Source: Candidatus Polarisedimenticolaceae bacterium (GTDB lineage: Bacteria; Acidobacteriota; Polarisedimenticolia; Polarisedimenticolales; DASRJG01). From it: a DNA stretch of 64,000 nt. Of the stretch, positions 17,228 through 26,720 are shown piece after piece. The position numbers and the translations under genes are program-made. Position 1 is the stretch's first letter; each line of letters starts with the position of its first letter. Location of the stretch: assembly GCA_036376135.1 (NCBI GenBank), contig DASVAW010000057.1:1-64000 (forward strand), read 5' to 3'. A model generated the notes under the pieces. That model was not told the origin of the DNA, did not search any database, and worked only from the letters and a program-made list of their open reading frames with translations.

Positions 17228-18655
17228 CCCGGCCGCGGGAGCGACGTTCTGATTCGTGCGGAAGAGATTGTCCGGGTCGTACTTGGCCTTGATCCCGGCC
17301 AGTCGGTCGTAGTTCGGTCCGTAGGCGCCGACGCGAACCCGCTGCGCCTCGTCTTCCGGCATGAAGTTGACGTACACCCCCCCCGTCGCGAACGGGGCGG
17401 CGGCGGCGTAGAGCTGCCGGGCCCATCCGATGCACGCGACGTCCTCCGACGGGTCCGTCCAGCGGGTGTGCACGTTCATCACGAACTCGACGTCTCGATG
17501 GGGGTACGCCGTCGCGCCGACCGGAACGCGGTTGATGGCGCCGCCGAGCCCGGCGATGAAGATCTCGCACTGCGGGGAGGGGAGCGTCTTCACCGCGCCG
17601 AGCAGCAGGTCGATGAGGCCGTCGGAGATCTCGACGAAATCGTGCGACTTCCAGTAGTTCCGCTCGCCGGGGGTCAGCAGCGGATCGAACGCCTGCTGCC
17701 ACGCCGCGAACGGTGTCGGCCCGACCACGTCCGCGATCGGCGTCCCGATCGCGCGGATCGGCGCCGCGACCTCCTTTCCGGTCGCGGGGTCCCCGGCGTA
17801 ACACAGCGCGAGCACGAGGACCTCGGTGCCGTGCACCTCCGGCGGAAGGAACGGGAGCGGCGGCGCCTTCCGCATCACGACCCAGCAGGTCAGCGCGTCC
17901 GGCGCCTGCGCGATGAGGCGACGGTAGTTGCGAAGGACGTCCTTCGCGGCGGAGATCGGATGGACGATCAGGCCGGCGAGGACCTCGGGGCCCACCGGAT
18001 GGAGTCCGAACTCGAACGAGGTCACGACGCCGAAGTTCCCGCCTCCGCCTCGGATCGCCCAGAAGAGATCGGGGTGCTCCGTCGCGCTCGCGCGCACGGG
18101 TTCGCCCGCCGCGGTGACGACGTCGGCGGAGACGAGGTTGTCGACCGTGAGCCCGTGTTTCCGGCTGAGCCATCCGAATCCGCCGCCGAGCGTGAGCCCC
18201 GCGACGCCGGTCGTGGAGTTGATTCCGAGCGGTGTGGCGAGACCGAAGGCCTGGGCCTCCCGATCGAGATCGGAGAGCCTGGCGCCGGGCTGGACTCGGG
18301 CCGTGCGCGCCCTGGGATCGACCTGGACGGAGACCATCCGGGACAGGTCGAGCATCAACCCGCCGTCGCACACCGCGCTCCCCGCGATGTTGTGGCCCCC
18401 TCCCCGGACGGAGAGCAGGAGCCGGTGCTTCGCGGCCAGGCGAACGGTCCGGACGACGTCCTCCGCCGACGCGGCGCGGACGATCGCCGCGGGCCGCCGG
18501 TCGATCATCGCGTTCCAGATCGTCCGCGCCTCGTCGTAGCCCGCGTGGCCCGGGAGGCACCATTCGCCGCGGAGGCCCGCCCGGAGGTCGTCGACGGACG
18601 TTTTCGGCACTGAGACGCTGGTTCCATCGATCGTCCGGATCTCGATTCCCGCCAT
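17219..18655 (-). CDS. FAD-binding oxidoreductase, berberine-bridge-enzyme type
   Basis: 478 residues, no signal peptide. N-terminal FAD_binding_4 domain with the flavinylation histidine in VRGGGHNIAGSAVCDGG. In bicovalent relatives a cysteine precedes VGVGG; here the segment reads GINSTTGVAGLTLGGGFG, without Cys, so FAD is probably attached only through the histidine. The C-terminal BBE motif is intact (GPNYDRLAGIKAKYDPDNLF). Family members oxidise sugars, alkaloids or other alcohols with oxygen; the substrate is unknown. The ATG at 18655 starts the conserved domain; the frame is open further upstream but carries no domain. Confidence 0.92.
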   Translation of the reverse strand: MAGIEIRTIDGTSVSVPKTSVDDLRAGLRGEWCLPGHAGYDEARTIWNAMIDRRPAAIVRAASAEDVVRTVRLAAKHRLLLSVRGGGHNIAGSAVCDGGLMLDLSRMVSVQVDPRARTARVQPGARLSDLDREAQAFGLATPLGINSTTGVAGLTLGGGFGWLSRKHGLTVDNLVSADVVTAAGEPVRASATEHPDLFWAIRGGGGNFGVVTSFEFGLHPVGPEVLAGLIVHPISAAKDVLRNYRRLIAQAPDALTCWVVMRKAPPLPFLPPEVHGTEVLVLALCYAGDPATGKEVAAPIRAIGTPIADVVGPTPFAAWQQAFDPLLTPGERNYWKSHDFVEISDGLIDLLLGAVKTLPSPQCEIFIAGLGGAINRVPVGATAYPHRDVEFVMNVHTRWTDPSEDVACIGWARQLYAAAAPFATGGVYVNFMPEDEAQRVRVGAYGPNYDRLAGIKAKYDPDNLFRTNQNVAPAAGSR

Positions 18656-18867
18656 GGCGAACCTCCGTGGGGAACGTGCACGCGGCACCCGACGCCCGGC
18701 CAACATAACGGAACGGCGGACGCTGCGTATGGCCAACCGTCGGAGAATCCTGATCCGGAGTCCGGAGGCCCGACCGGACCGCTTCGAGGCGCCGAAAGTG
18801 GGCCGCGACCGAAGTTCGTCGCGCGCTTTCCCCCCGGCACGGGTACCTATACGGACAAGGGGGGCCA

Positions 18868-21800
18868 TTGATCTCCGGAAGAAACGTCCCGACAGGTCAG
18901 CTCGCGGGAACGTCGGTCGCCAACTACAAGGTTCTCGAGCCGGTCGGAAGCGGCGGAATGGGGGAGGTGTACCGCGGCTGGGACGACAAGCTCGGCCGCC
19001 CGGTCGCCATCAAGGTCCTCCACCCCGCGCTCGCGGCCGAGGAGCGCGCGCGGCAGAGGTTCCTCCGCGAGACCCGACTCGCGTGTCGCGTCGTCCACCC
19101 CTACGTCGCCACCGTCTTCGACGTCCTCGAGAAGGACGAGCGCCTGTTCCTGGTGATGGAGTACATCGAGGGACGCCGCCTCGACGACGTCGTCGACGAG
19201 GACGATCCGCCGGCCCGCGAGGTCGCCCGGCTCGGGCTCGAGATCGCCGAGGCGCTGGCGGCGATTCACGGCTCGGGGCTCGTGCACCGCGACCTGAAGC
19301 CCGGGAACGTGATGGTCACTCCGGCCGGGCACGTGAAGGTCATGGACTTCGGGGTCGCGTACCCGCTCCGGCCCGCCACGCACGTCCCGACGCCCGAGGG
19401 GGGAACCCCGATCGCCGAGCCGACGCTCACGCAGGAAGGGCACGGCGTCGGCACCGTGAGCTACATGTCCCCCGAGCAGATTCGCGGTGGGCCGCCGGAC
19501 GGGCGAAGCGATCTCTTCTCGCTGGGGATCGTGCTCTACGAAGCGCTCGCCCGGCAGCACCCGTTCATGCGCGGTTCTCCCCTCGCGACCGCGTCGGCCA
19601 TTCTCAACGAGGCGCCGGGGTCGGGGAGCGACGAGCCGCGCACGCTCACCGAGTCGGGAGCGCTCCGGAAGGTCGTCTTCCGGCTCCTCGAGAAGTCGCC
19701 GGCCCTGCGTTACCAGACCGCGGGCGAGGTGATGGCCGATCTGCGCGCCGCGATCGACGGACGGCCGCTGGTGACGCGCTCGCCCCGGGCCGTGCGCGCC
19801 GCGCGGATCGCGACGGTGCTTGTCGGCGTGGCGGCGGCGGCGGCGGGCGGGGCGTGGTGGTGGTCGCACCGACCGCCGTCGGAACCCGCGGCGCCGTCAC
19901 GCCCGGTCCTCGCGGTGCTCCCCTTCGAGGACCGGACGGGGGACGCGGACGCCTCGGAGCGAGGGGCCGTCCTCGCGAGTCTCGTCGGCGCATCTCTGGG
20001 CGAGCTGGAGTGGGCGCGGCCGTGCGACGAACAGCGGGCCCGGGAGATCCACGAGGCGGTCCGGCGGGCGAATCCCGCGGGCGCCGGAGGCGAGGCGATC
20101 GTGCGCCTGGCCGACGCGCGCTGGGTCGTCGACGGGGAGCTCTACCGCGAAGGCGGGAGTTACGAAGGGGTGCTGCGAATCCTGGACGTCGCCTCGAAGG
20201 GACCGGCGGTCTCGCACCGCATCTCGGCGGCCAGCCTGGCGGCGCTCGCCGACGTCGCGACGGCCCGCGTCCTCGCCAGCCTCGCGCCGAAGGACTCGGC
20301 CGACAACCCGGCCGGCGGCGAGACGGTGTATCGCGACGAAGCGATCCTGCTCGCGGCGAGGGCCCGACGGCTGTCGCGGGAAGGGCGTCTGGGGGAGGCG
20401 ATCGCCGCCGCCGAGCGGGCCGTCACCATCGACGCCCGCTACGCACAGGCGTGGATCGAGCTCGCCGAAGCCCGCCAGGACGCCGGGTACGGCACGCCTG
20501 CGCTCGAGGCGGCCGGGACCGCGGTCCGACTCGCGTCGTCGGCGGCTCCGCCGTTGCCGTCGCGCACGACGCTCGAGATCCGCGCGATCGCCCGACGCGT
20601 CGAGGGCGACGTCGCGAAGGAGATCGAGGCGCGGCGCGCGGTCGTCGACGAGGCTCCGGACGACCCCACGGCGCACCGCACCCTCGCGGACGCGCTCCGG
20701 GGCGCAGGTCGCCTGCAAGAGGCGCTTCCCGAGGCGGAGCGCTCGGTCGCGCTCGATCTCCTCGATCCCCGCGCGCATACCGCGCTCGGCGCGGTGTTGT
20801 CCGAGCTGGGGCGCCACGAGCGCGCGGCCGCAGCGATCGCGAGCGCCGATCGCCTCTTCGAGGAGCTGGGGAGCGTGCCGGGCCGGGCGGCCGTCGCGAC
20901 CCAGCGCGGCGTCGACGCGTTCGAGCGGGGGCAGCACGACGAAGCGATCGTCGCCTTCGAGGCCGCTCGCGAGGGGTACGAGCGGGCGGGCCTCCACGTG
21001 CTCGCGGCGATGGCCTCGAAGAAGTCGGGCGACGTGGAGCTGGCGCGATCCCACCTGAGGCAAGCCGAGGAGCGTTACGCGAAGGCGCTCCCCGTATTCC
21101 GCCAATCCGGAAACGTCCGCCGGGTCGTCGATACCCTCGACACGTGGGGGGGGAAGGTCTACCTGCAGGGAGACGTCGAGCGCGGCGAGCGGCTGCTCCG
21201 CGAGGCGCTCGCCGCCGGTGCGGAGCTGCAGAATCCGCGGGCGACGCTGTTCGTCAAGGCGAAGCTGGCGAGCGTCCTGATGTACACGCAGAGGATCGGC
21301 GAGGGCGCGGCGCTGGCCCGGGAGGTGCTCGACACCGCGCGGCGCCTGGGGCGCGCGGACGTCGAGCTCCGCGCGCTGAACATGCTCGCCGACGCGGCAC
21401 AGCAGCAGGGCCGCCTCACCGAAGCGCTCGAGCTCTACTCCGACGCGGCGGAGGCGGCGAAGTCGCGGGCGGGGCAGGAGGCGGGGCTCGCCGCCCTGAG
21501 AACCGACGTTGCGGCCATTCTCCTGGCCCACGGGCGCGTCGGCGAAGCGTTGACGTCCGTCGACGAGGCGCTGGCGATCGCCGACGCGAAGAACCTGAGG
21601 CTGCGTCGCGGGTACGCGTTGCGCCTGCGCGCGCTCATTCGAGCGCGGCTGGGGGCGTTCGACGACGCGGCGGGCGATCTCCGGGCGGCGACGACCCTCG
21701 CCTCCGATCCGCAGGGGCCGCTCGGGGATCTCCTTCCCAGGCTCGACCTCACCCGCGGAGTGGTCGCGGCGCTGGGAGGGGACTGGGACGAGGCCGAGCG

Positions 21801-22320
21801 GCGGGCTCGCACCGCCCGGTCCGCGGCGTCCGGTCGGGACGTCGTCGGCCTCGAGGTGCCCGCCACCACGTTGTTGTGCGAGACGCTCACGGCGAGAGGC
21901 AGGCTCGACGAGGCCGTCGCCCTCGGCAACGCCGCGGTCGCGCACGCCAAGGCGACGGCCGTGGAGCGGGTGGCGGCGCGGGTTGCGTATGCCAGAGCCC
22001 TGCTGGCCGCGGGACGCACGGCGGAGGCCGGGAACGAGGCCGCGCGGGCGTGGGACGAAGCGCGTCGCCAGCAGACCCCGCTCGCGGCGGCCGAGGCCGC
22101 GGCGGTTCTCTTGACGATTCCCGACCCTCCGTACGACCGCGCGCTGGTCCGCGAGGAGGCGCGGCGCCTGCTCGCCGCGTACCTGGAGAGCGCCCCCGAG
22201 AAGTTCCGGTCGAGCATGAACGGGCTCGAGTCGATACGTCGGCTCCGCGAGGCCCTGCGCGGCGGATCCCCCGTCGCGGCGATTCGCGGAGTCCCCAACC
22301 CTGCCAGGAGGACCTCATGA
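18868..22320 (+). CDS. Ser/Thr protein kinase with TolB-like region and TPR repeats
   Basis: 1150 residues from a TTG preceded by a G-rich ribosome site (AAGGGGGG). The N-terminal Hanks-type kinase is complete: GSGGMGEVY loop (28-36), VAIK lysine 49, HRDLKPGN (H140, D142), DFG (160-162) and SPEQ. A single membrane helix lies near 312-331. It is followed by a region resembling the AVLPFEDRTG domain of bacterial kinase and cyclase tails, then about 600 residues of TPR-like helical repeats, presumably periplasmic. It heads a tight unit: its stop overlaps the next ATG (ATGA). A role in sensing envelope state and controlling secretion is inference. Confidence 0.93.
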   Translation: MISGRNVPTGQLAGTSVANYKVLEPVGSGGMGEVYRGWDDKLGRPVAIKVLHPALAAEERARQRFLRETRLACRVVHPYVATVFDVLEKDERLFLVMEYIEGRRLDDVVDEDDPPAREVARLGLEIAEALAAIHGSGLVHRDLKPGNVMVTPAGHVKVMDFGVAYPLRPATHVPTPEGGTPIAEPTLTQEGHGVGTVSYMSPEQIRGGPPDGRSDLFSLGIVLYEALARQHPFMRGSPLATASAILNEAPGSGSDEPRTLTESGALRKVVFRLLEKSPALRYQTAGEVMADLRAAIDGRPLVTRSPRAVRAARIATVLVGVAAAAAGGAWWWSHRPPSEPAAPSRPVLAVLPFEDRTGDADASERGAVLASLVGASLGELEWARPCDEQRAREIHEAVRRANPAGAGGEAIVRLADARWVVDGELYREGGSYEGVLRILDVASKGPAVSHRISAASLAALADVATARVLASLAPKDSADNPAGGETVYRDEAILLAARARRLSREGRLGEAIAAAERAVTIDARYAQAWIELAEARQDAGYGTPALEAAGTAVRLASSAAPPLPSRTTLEIRAIARRVEGDVAKEIEARRAVVDEAPDDPTAHRTLADALRGAGRLQEALPEAERSVALDLLDPRAHTALGAVLSELGRHERAAAAIASADRLFEELGSVPGRAAVATQRGVDAFERGQHDEAIVAFEAAREGYERAGLHVLAAMASKKSGDVELARSHLRQAEERYAKALPVFRQSGNVRRVVDTLDTWGGKVYLQGDVERGERLLREALAAGAELQNPRATLFVKAKLASVLMYTQRIGEGAALAREVLDTARRLGRADVELRALNMLADAAQQQGRLTEALELYSDAAEAAKSRAGQEAGLAALRTDVAAILLAHGRVGEALTSVDEALAIADAKNLRLRRGYALRLRALIRARLGAFDDAAGDLRAATTLASDPQGPLGDLLPRLDLTRGVVAALGGDWDEAERRARTARSAASGRDVVGLEVPATTLLCETLTARGRLDEAVALGNAAVAHAKATAVERVAARVAYARALLAAGRTAEAGNEAARAWDEARRQQTPLAAAEAAAVLLTIPDPPYDRALVREEARRLLAAYLESAPEKFRSSMNGLESIRRLREALRGGSPVAAIRGVPNPARRTS

Positions 22321-22874
22321 AGGCGACGCGTACGAGAGCACTGGGATCCGTGACCTTCGCCGCCGCGGTGGTGGCCGTGGCGCTGGGGTCGTCCGACAAG
22401 TGCCCGCCGACCTCCTCCCCGCTTCCCCCCGAAGGGCCGGACATCGTCATCGACCCCACCTCGAGCGGGAACGCATGGAAGATCGACGGGAAAACCCCGA
22501 ACGCGGTCGCCCCGACGGGGAACGAGCTCAATGCGGTCGCGTTCGGGACGAAGGTGGCCTTCGAGGCCGAGGTCGAGATCACGACGTCCACCGGGACCAC
22601 GGTCGTCTCGACCACGAGGGTCAATCGGATCACCGCGAAGTTCGGCGGGAAGTCCCTGGAGATCAACGCGAGCAGCGGGAGCTTCGAATGGAAGCTCGAC
22701 GGCACCACGCTGACGTCGCACGACTTCGGCACCGAGACGACGCCGAGCTGGCGATCCGACCTGTGCGTCCCGCTCGACGAGCGGCCCACGGTCAACTTCA
22801 AGCTCCTTCAGGACGGGAGCTGGATCGACACGGACGGCGCCGCGAATCACATCAAGCTCAAGGCGAAGCCCTAG
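22317..22874 (+). CDS. Secreted beta-rich protein of unknown function
   Basis: 185 residues with a signal peptide (about 1-24) followed by a proline-rich linker (CPPTSSPLPPEGP). The mature part is rich in beta strands and Thr/Ser, for example VEITTSTGTTVVSTTRVNR. I recognise no family. CAGGAGG precedes the ATG, which overlaps the kinase stop as ATGA, so translation is coupled to the kinase. The two cysteines could form one disulfide. Likely a surface or periplasmic partner or substrate of the same pathway. Confidence 0.75.
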   Translation: MKATRTRALGSVTFAAAVVAVALGSSDKCPPTSSPLPPEGPDIVIDPTSSGNAWKIDGKTPNAVAPTGNELNAVAFGTKVAFEAEVEITTSTGTTVVSTTRVNRITAKFGGKSLEINASSGSFEWKLDGTTLTSHDFGTETTPSWRSDLCVPLDERPTVNFKLLQDGSWIDTDGAANHIKLKAKP

Positions 22875-22880
22875 GCCGTG

Positions 22881-23474
22881 ATGACCTGCCCGCGCCCCCG
22901 TAGGGTCGTCGCGCTCGCCCTGGTCGCCGCCTCCGGTTGGATCGGTGCGTTCGCGGAGGAGCCGCGATCCCCCGAGGCCCGCGCGCTCGCCCGGATCCTC
23001 GCCGAAAGCCCGTACTTCGCTCCGCCGCCGATCCCGCAAGCCGCCAAGAGGGCCGCCGACTGGCACGTCCTCGTTCACCTCGACGGGACCGGCAAGGTGC
23101 GGGGGAAACCCCTGCTGCGCGCGACGGCCCGTTCCTCCTCCGACTTCGAGCGGGCGGCCGTCCTCCGGCGCACCTCCCCGCCGTCGTGGTGGATCGTGCT
23201 CCTCGACACCCGCGGCGTGCCCGTCTTCTGGACGTCGGGAACCTCGACGGAGCGCATCCTCGCCGAGCGGTTCCATGACGACGCCGAAGGGACGATCCGA
23301 GGGAGAATGGTCGCGACGCGCGCGCCGGTCCTGCTCGCGCGACTTCCCGCCCTCCCGCGCCACCGGGTGGAGGTCTGGGAGGTGACGGCGGGCGGCGCGG
23401 TGGACGTGGTCGCGAGCGAGAAGGTCGGTCGGCGGGTGCCGACCCCGCCCGCCGCATCCGTGCGGAGGCCGTGA
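22881..23474 (+). CDS. Secreted protein of unknown function
   Basis: 197 residues. Signal peptide of about 24 residues (AASGWIGAFAEE), then a compact alpha/beta-looking domain with WHVLVHLDGTGKVRG and WWIVLLDTRGVPVFWTSG. No family recognised. ATG at 22881 used; an in-frame GTG at 22878 is immediately upstream and cannot be excluded. Six bases follow the previous stop, and the end overlaps the start of the M64-type peptidase gene (ATGA). Being encoded directly before a secreted peptidase suggests an inhibitor, chaperone or substrate, but this is only positional. Confidence 0.7.
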   Translation: MTCPRPRRVVALALVAASGWIGAFAEEPRSPEARALARILAESPYFAPPPIPQAAKRAADWHVLVHLDGTGKVRGKPLLRATARSSSDFERAAVLRRTSPPSWWIVLLDTRGVPVFWTSGTSTERILAERFHDDAEGTIRGRMVATRAPVLLARLPALPRHRVEVWEVTAGGAVDVVASEKVGRRVPTPPAASVRRP

Positions 23475-25075
23475 TGATCCTGCTTCCGGCGCTCGCGCTG
23501 CTCGCCGCGTGCGAGGCCGTCACCCTGGACCAGCTGAGGACCGCGCCGGCCTTGCGCTGCCCGCAGACCGAGATCGTTCACGAGGCGACCCTGCCCGTGT
23601 CGGCGTGGTCCGGGCACTTCAACATCGTCGTGCTCGCCGACGGCTTCAAGGAGGCGGATCTCGACGTGTTCCGCTGCGCCACCCGCCTGATGTTCGAGCG
23701 CGTCTTCGCCACGCCGCCGTTCGATCGGTTCGCGTGCCGGACGAACGTCTATCGTCTCGACGTCGCGAGCTCCTACAGCACCATCGGACTCTCCTCCGAC
23801 GGGTGCGCGGATGCGGCGTGTACCGCCAAGCGGGTGGACTGGGGGACGCGATCCGCCGACTGCGGCGACGGCTCCGTGCCGGCGGCGCCCGGCGGCGTGC
23901 GCCGGACCGACGTCGCGGGTCTTTCGGTCGGGCCGGCCGTCGCCCCCGCGTGCGTCCAGATCGACATCGGCTCGAGCCTGTGTGCCGGTCTCGGACGGGG
24001 CTGCTGGACCCTGTGGCCGGAAGGGGACGGCCCCGACGTCGCGGTCGCACTGGCCGATTGCGCGCCGGCGTGGGATGTCGTCGTCGTCCTCGCGAACTCC
24101 GGGGCGGGAGCGGCGTCCGCGAGCCTGCCGGACGGCTCCCCTCCCAGCGTGGTCGTCACGTCGCTCGACGCGATCGCCGACACGGACGATCGCGCCAACC
24201 GGCTCCTCCACGAGCTGGGTCACGCGCTCGGCCTGCTCGACGAATACGGTCCGGAAGAGGTCGAGCTCGACGATGTGCCGTTTCATCCCGGACGGAACGT
24301 GACGGAGGCGACGGAGGGTTTCGTTCCCGACCTCATCCCGTGGAGCCACCTGTGCGCAGACCCCTCGGGCGCCGTCACCAGCAGCTGCTCGCGCGCCTAT
24401 TGCGACGTCGACGGGTGCATCCACGAGGGCGAGTTTCCGGTCGTCGGGCTGTTCCACGGAGCCCACTACCACGACTGCGAGTACTACCGCGGAACGAACC
24501 TCTGCCGCATGAGGACACGCTCGCGCGGGTTCTGCCCGGTCTGCTCGTGGTGGATGGAGGACTACGCGACGCTCGCCGACGTCGTCCCGTGTGCCACAGC
24601 CTCCGACGTCGTCCTTTTCGAGATGGAGTTCGATTGGAGCGCCGGGTCGGCGGGCTCGATCCTGAACTATTCGGTTTCCTCGTCCTCCACGGATCCTCCG
24701 GCGGGGCCGCTGGACTTCGAGCGTTACGAGCTCGTGAAATTCGTCGCCGACGTGGTTCGCGACGGCGTCGCGGGGCAGGTGGAGGCCGACCGTATCGAGC
24801 TCCTCGTCGAGCAATCGCCTCTCGCGACTTCCCACACGCTCGCGTTTGGGCGCCTGCAGGCTCCCGGAGGGGTGTCCTTCAGCGCGACCGTGGACGGGCA
24901 ACGGCAGCCCCTGGGACGGGCGTTCGAGTTGGCGGTCCTCCATCCATCGGGATCGGCGTTCGAGAAGCCGGGTCCGGTCCGAGTCCGTAAGGCCCTGGCG
25001 TTCGATCGCGTCGAGGGGCGCTCCTGGAACGCGACGGGCGTGACGGTCGTGCTCCGGGTCCCCGCCCAGAAGTGA
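23471..25075 (+). CDS. M64-type (IgA peptidase) metallopeptidase lipoprotein
   Basis: 534 residues. A short lipoprotein signal (lipobox LLAAC, Cys14) anchors it outside. The early HFNIVVLADGFKEADLDVF and the zinc motif HELGHALGLLDEY (H247, E248, H251, with D257/E258) match peptidase family M64, in which the gene product of Clostridium cleaves IgA. Twelve or more cysteines between about 120 and 360 suggest a disulfide-rich catalytic domain. A C-terminal beta domain (about 400-534) follows. Last gene of the kinase-headed overlapping unit. Natural substrate unknown; in a free-living bacterium probably a matrix or envelope protein. Confidence 0.87.
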   Translation: MMILLPALALLAACEAVTLDQLRTAPALRCPQTEIVHEATLPVSAWSGHFNIVVLADGFKEADLDVFRCATRLMFERVFATPPFDRFACRTNVYRLDVASSYSTIGLSSDGCADAACTAKRVDWGTRSADCGDGSVPAAPGGVRRTDVAGLSVGPAVAPACVQIDIGSSLCAGLGRGCWTLWPEGDGPDVAVALADCAPAWDVVVVLANSGAGAASASLPDGSPPSVVVTSLDAIADTDDRANRLLHELGHALGLLDEYGPEEVELDDVPFHPGRNVTEATEGFVPDLIPWSHLCADPSGAVTSSCSRAYCDVDGCIHEGEFPVVGLFHGAHYHDCEYYRGTNLCRMRTRSRGFCPVCSWWMEDYATLADVVPCATASDVVLFEMEFDWSAGSAGSILNYSVSSSSTDPPAGPLDFERYELVKFVADVVRDGVAGQVEADRIELLVEQSPLATSHTLAFGRLQAPGGVSFSATVDGQRQPLGRAFELAVLHPSGSAFEKPGPVRVRKALAFDRVEGRSWNATGVTVVLRVPAQK

Positions 25076-25095
25076 GCGGATCGGGTGCGCGGCCC

Positions 25096-25143
25096 CCTCC
25101 TCGCGATATCCTGCGCGGCGTCGCGGGCCCCCCCGCGAGGAGG
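25096..25143 (+). promoter_or_regulatory. Inverted repeat that can mask the ribosome site of the next gene
   Basis: CCTCCTCGCG at 25096-25105 is a perfect 10-bp complement of CGCGAGGAGG at 25134-25143, and the right arm contains the Shine-Dalgarno sequence of the gene starting at 25150. In the mRNA the hairpin would close the ribosome site. The 28-base loop is GC-rich and could fold further. It may act as a translational switch (temperature, protein or small RNA) or as a terminator of the upstream unit. Confidence 0.5.
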
Positions 25144-25149
25144 ACGCCG

Positions 25150-25722
25150 ATGAGACGCTGGATCGTGGGGTTGTGGCTCGCCTTGGTTCCCGTTGCCGTC
25201 CCGGCCCAGACCGAGCCCGCGCCCCCGCCTCCCGCGCCGGTCACCGTGAAGCCGATCCCGCCGCGTCCTCCGATGCGCGAGCGCCTGTTCTGGGGCGGGG
25301 GCATCGGCCTCGGCACCGGCGACGTGGACTACGTCGAGCTCTCCCCGCTCCTCGGAGTGCGCGTGAGCCCGAAGGTGGATGTCGGCCTCGCGCTGACCTA
25401 CCGGTGGCGGAACGACGATCGGTACGACGTGAGCACGACCGACTACGGGTCGTCGCTGTTCGGCCGCTTCCGCGTATGGCAGAACCTCTTCCTCGAGGCC
25501 GACTGGGAATACCTGAACTGGGAGTACGTCCAGGCCGACTTCAGTGAGAACCGGGAGTCGACGTCGTCGTTCCTCGCAGGCGCCGGTTACTACGTTCCGC
25601 TCGGAGGGCGGGCGCAGATGGCGTTCAGCGCCCTCTACAACTTCTCCTACGACGACAACGACCCGCTGCAGCCCTACGGCGACCCGTGGGTGATCCGGGC
25701 CGGGTTCGCGGTGGGCTTCTAG
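25150..25722 (+). CDS. Outer-membrane beta-barrel protein of unknown function
   Basis: 190 residues with a signal peptide (ending AVPAQ) and a proline-rich linker, then about eight amphipathic beta strands: GGGIGLGTGDVDYVELSPLL, VDVGLALTYRWR, LFLEADWEYLNWEYV and a last strand VIRAGFAVGF ending in Phe, the signature recognised by the BAM machinery. GAGGAGG six bases upstream fixes the ATG at 25150; this ribosome site is inside an inverted repeat. Encoded just before another outer-membrane barrel protein. Confidence 0.82.
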   Translation: MRRWIVGLWLALVPVAVPAQTEPAPPPPAPVTVKPIPPRPPMRERLFWGGGIGLGTGDVDYVELSPLLGVRVSPKVDVGLALTYRWRNDDRYDVSTTDYGSSLFGRFRVWQNLFLEADWEYLNWEYVQADFSENRESTSSFLAGAGYYVPLGGRAQMAFSALYNFSYDDNDPLQPYGDPWVIRAGFAVGF

Positions 25723-25739
25723 CCCGCGATCCGCGCGTC

Positions 25740-26702
25740 ATGCGAGACGGGCGCGGGGTGATTCTCGCGGCGGTGCTGGCGGGCGCCGCCGCGGCGGCGG
25801 CGGAGCCCGAGGCGACCGCCCCGCAGAAGGCCTGGTCCAACGAGACCGAGCTCAACGTCGTGTTCACGGAGGGGAACTCGAACACCGAGAGCCTCGGCCT
25901 CAAGCACACGCTCGTGCGCCGGTTCAGCGGCGCCCGGTTCCAGGCCAAGTTCGAGGCGTTCCGGGCCACGACCTCCGACGACTGGTTCCTGAGGGTCGAC
26001 CCCGGGTACACGTGGGAGCCGGGGGAGGATCCCCCGGTGGACCCGACCAGCACGCTCGTGAAGCCGCCCGCCGAGCCCGACGCCGAGAACTACTTCGCGG
26101 AGGGCAGGTACGACCGCGACATCGCGAAGGCGTTCCAGTGGCATGCCGGCGCGTCGTGGGACAGCAACGAGGACGCGGGGATCGTCTCGCGCACCATCGC
26201 CTTCGGCGGCGTCGGCCACCTCTGGCGCGACCGTCCCGAACTGCGGCTGCAGACCTCCTACGGCCTCTCGTGGACCGACCGCGAGGAGGAGACCCCGGAT
26301 CCGGAGAAGGAACGGCGCTTCGTCGGCGCCCGCGTCACCCTGCAGTACCGCCAGAAATTCGGCCAGAACACGACCTTCGACAACGACACGACGGCGAACG
26401 TGAGCCTTGCCGACCGGAACGACTGGTCGTCCGAGATGACGAACTCCATTTCCGTGTCGATGACCCGGCGGATGTCCCTGCGGGTGAGCCTGCGCCTGCT
26501 CTACAACCACGAGCCGGCCCTCGAGGACGTGGACGTCAACGCGCGCGTGGTGATCCGCGACCCCGACGGCGTCCCCGGGAACGGGGACGAATACATCGAG
26601 ACCGTCGCGGACGGGGGGAGCGAGTTCGAGTTCGACGAATCCCGGGTCCGCAAGGAAACGCTCGACGAGATCTTCAAGACGACGCTGGTGTTGTCGTTCT
26701 GA
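25740..26702 (+). CDS. DUF481 family outer-membrane protein
   Basis: 320 residues. Signal peptide of about 20 residues, then KAWSNETELNVVFTEGNSNTES, the start typical of DUF481 barrels (salt-stress-induced YdiY-like proteins), with many alternating strands and a last strand LDEIFKTTLVLSF ending in Phe. The ATG at 25740 starts the signal peptide; no clear ribosome site precedes it, so coupling to the previous gene 17 bases upstream is likely. Function unknown beyond outer-membrane location. Confidence 0.85.
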   Translation: MRDGRGVILAAVLAGAAAAAAEPEATAPQKAWSNETELNVVFTEGNSNTESLGLKHTLVRRFSGARFQAKFEAFRATTSDDWFLRVDPGYTWEPGEDPPVDPTSTLVKPPAEPDAENYFAEGRYDRDIAKAFQWHAGASWDSNEDAGIVSRTIAFGGVGHLWRDRPELRLQTSYGLSWTDREEETPDPEKERRFVGARVTLQYRQKFGQNTTFDNDTTANVSLADRNDWSSEMTNSISVSMTRRMSLRVSLRLLYNHEPALEDVDVNARVVIRDPDGVPGNGDEYIETVADGGSEFEFDESRVRKETLDEIFKTTLVLSF

Positions 26703-26720
26703 GGCGGTCCGGGCCGGCGG

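Noticed and set aside
18654-22316. Long plus-strand frame over the kinase gene that continues into the 22317 gene
   Set aside because: The upstream part is an alternative frame of the kinase with no recognisable domain; only the part from the ATG at 22317 carries a signal peptide and a ribosome site.
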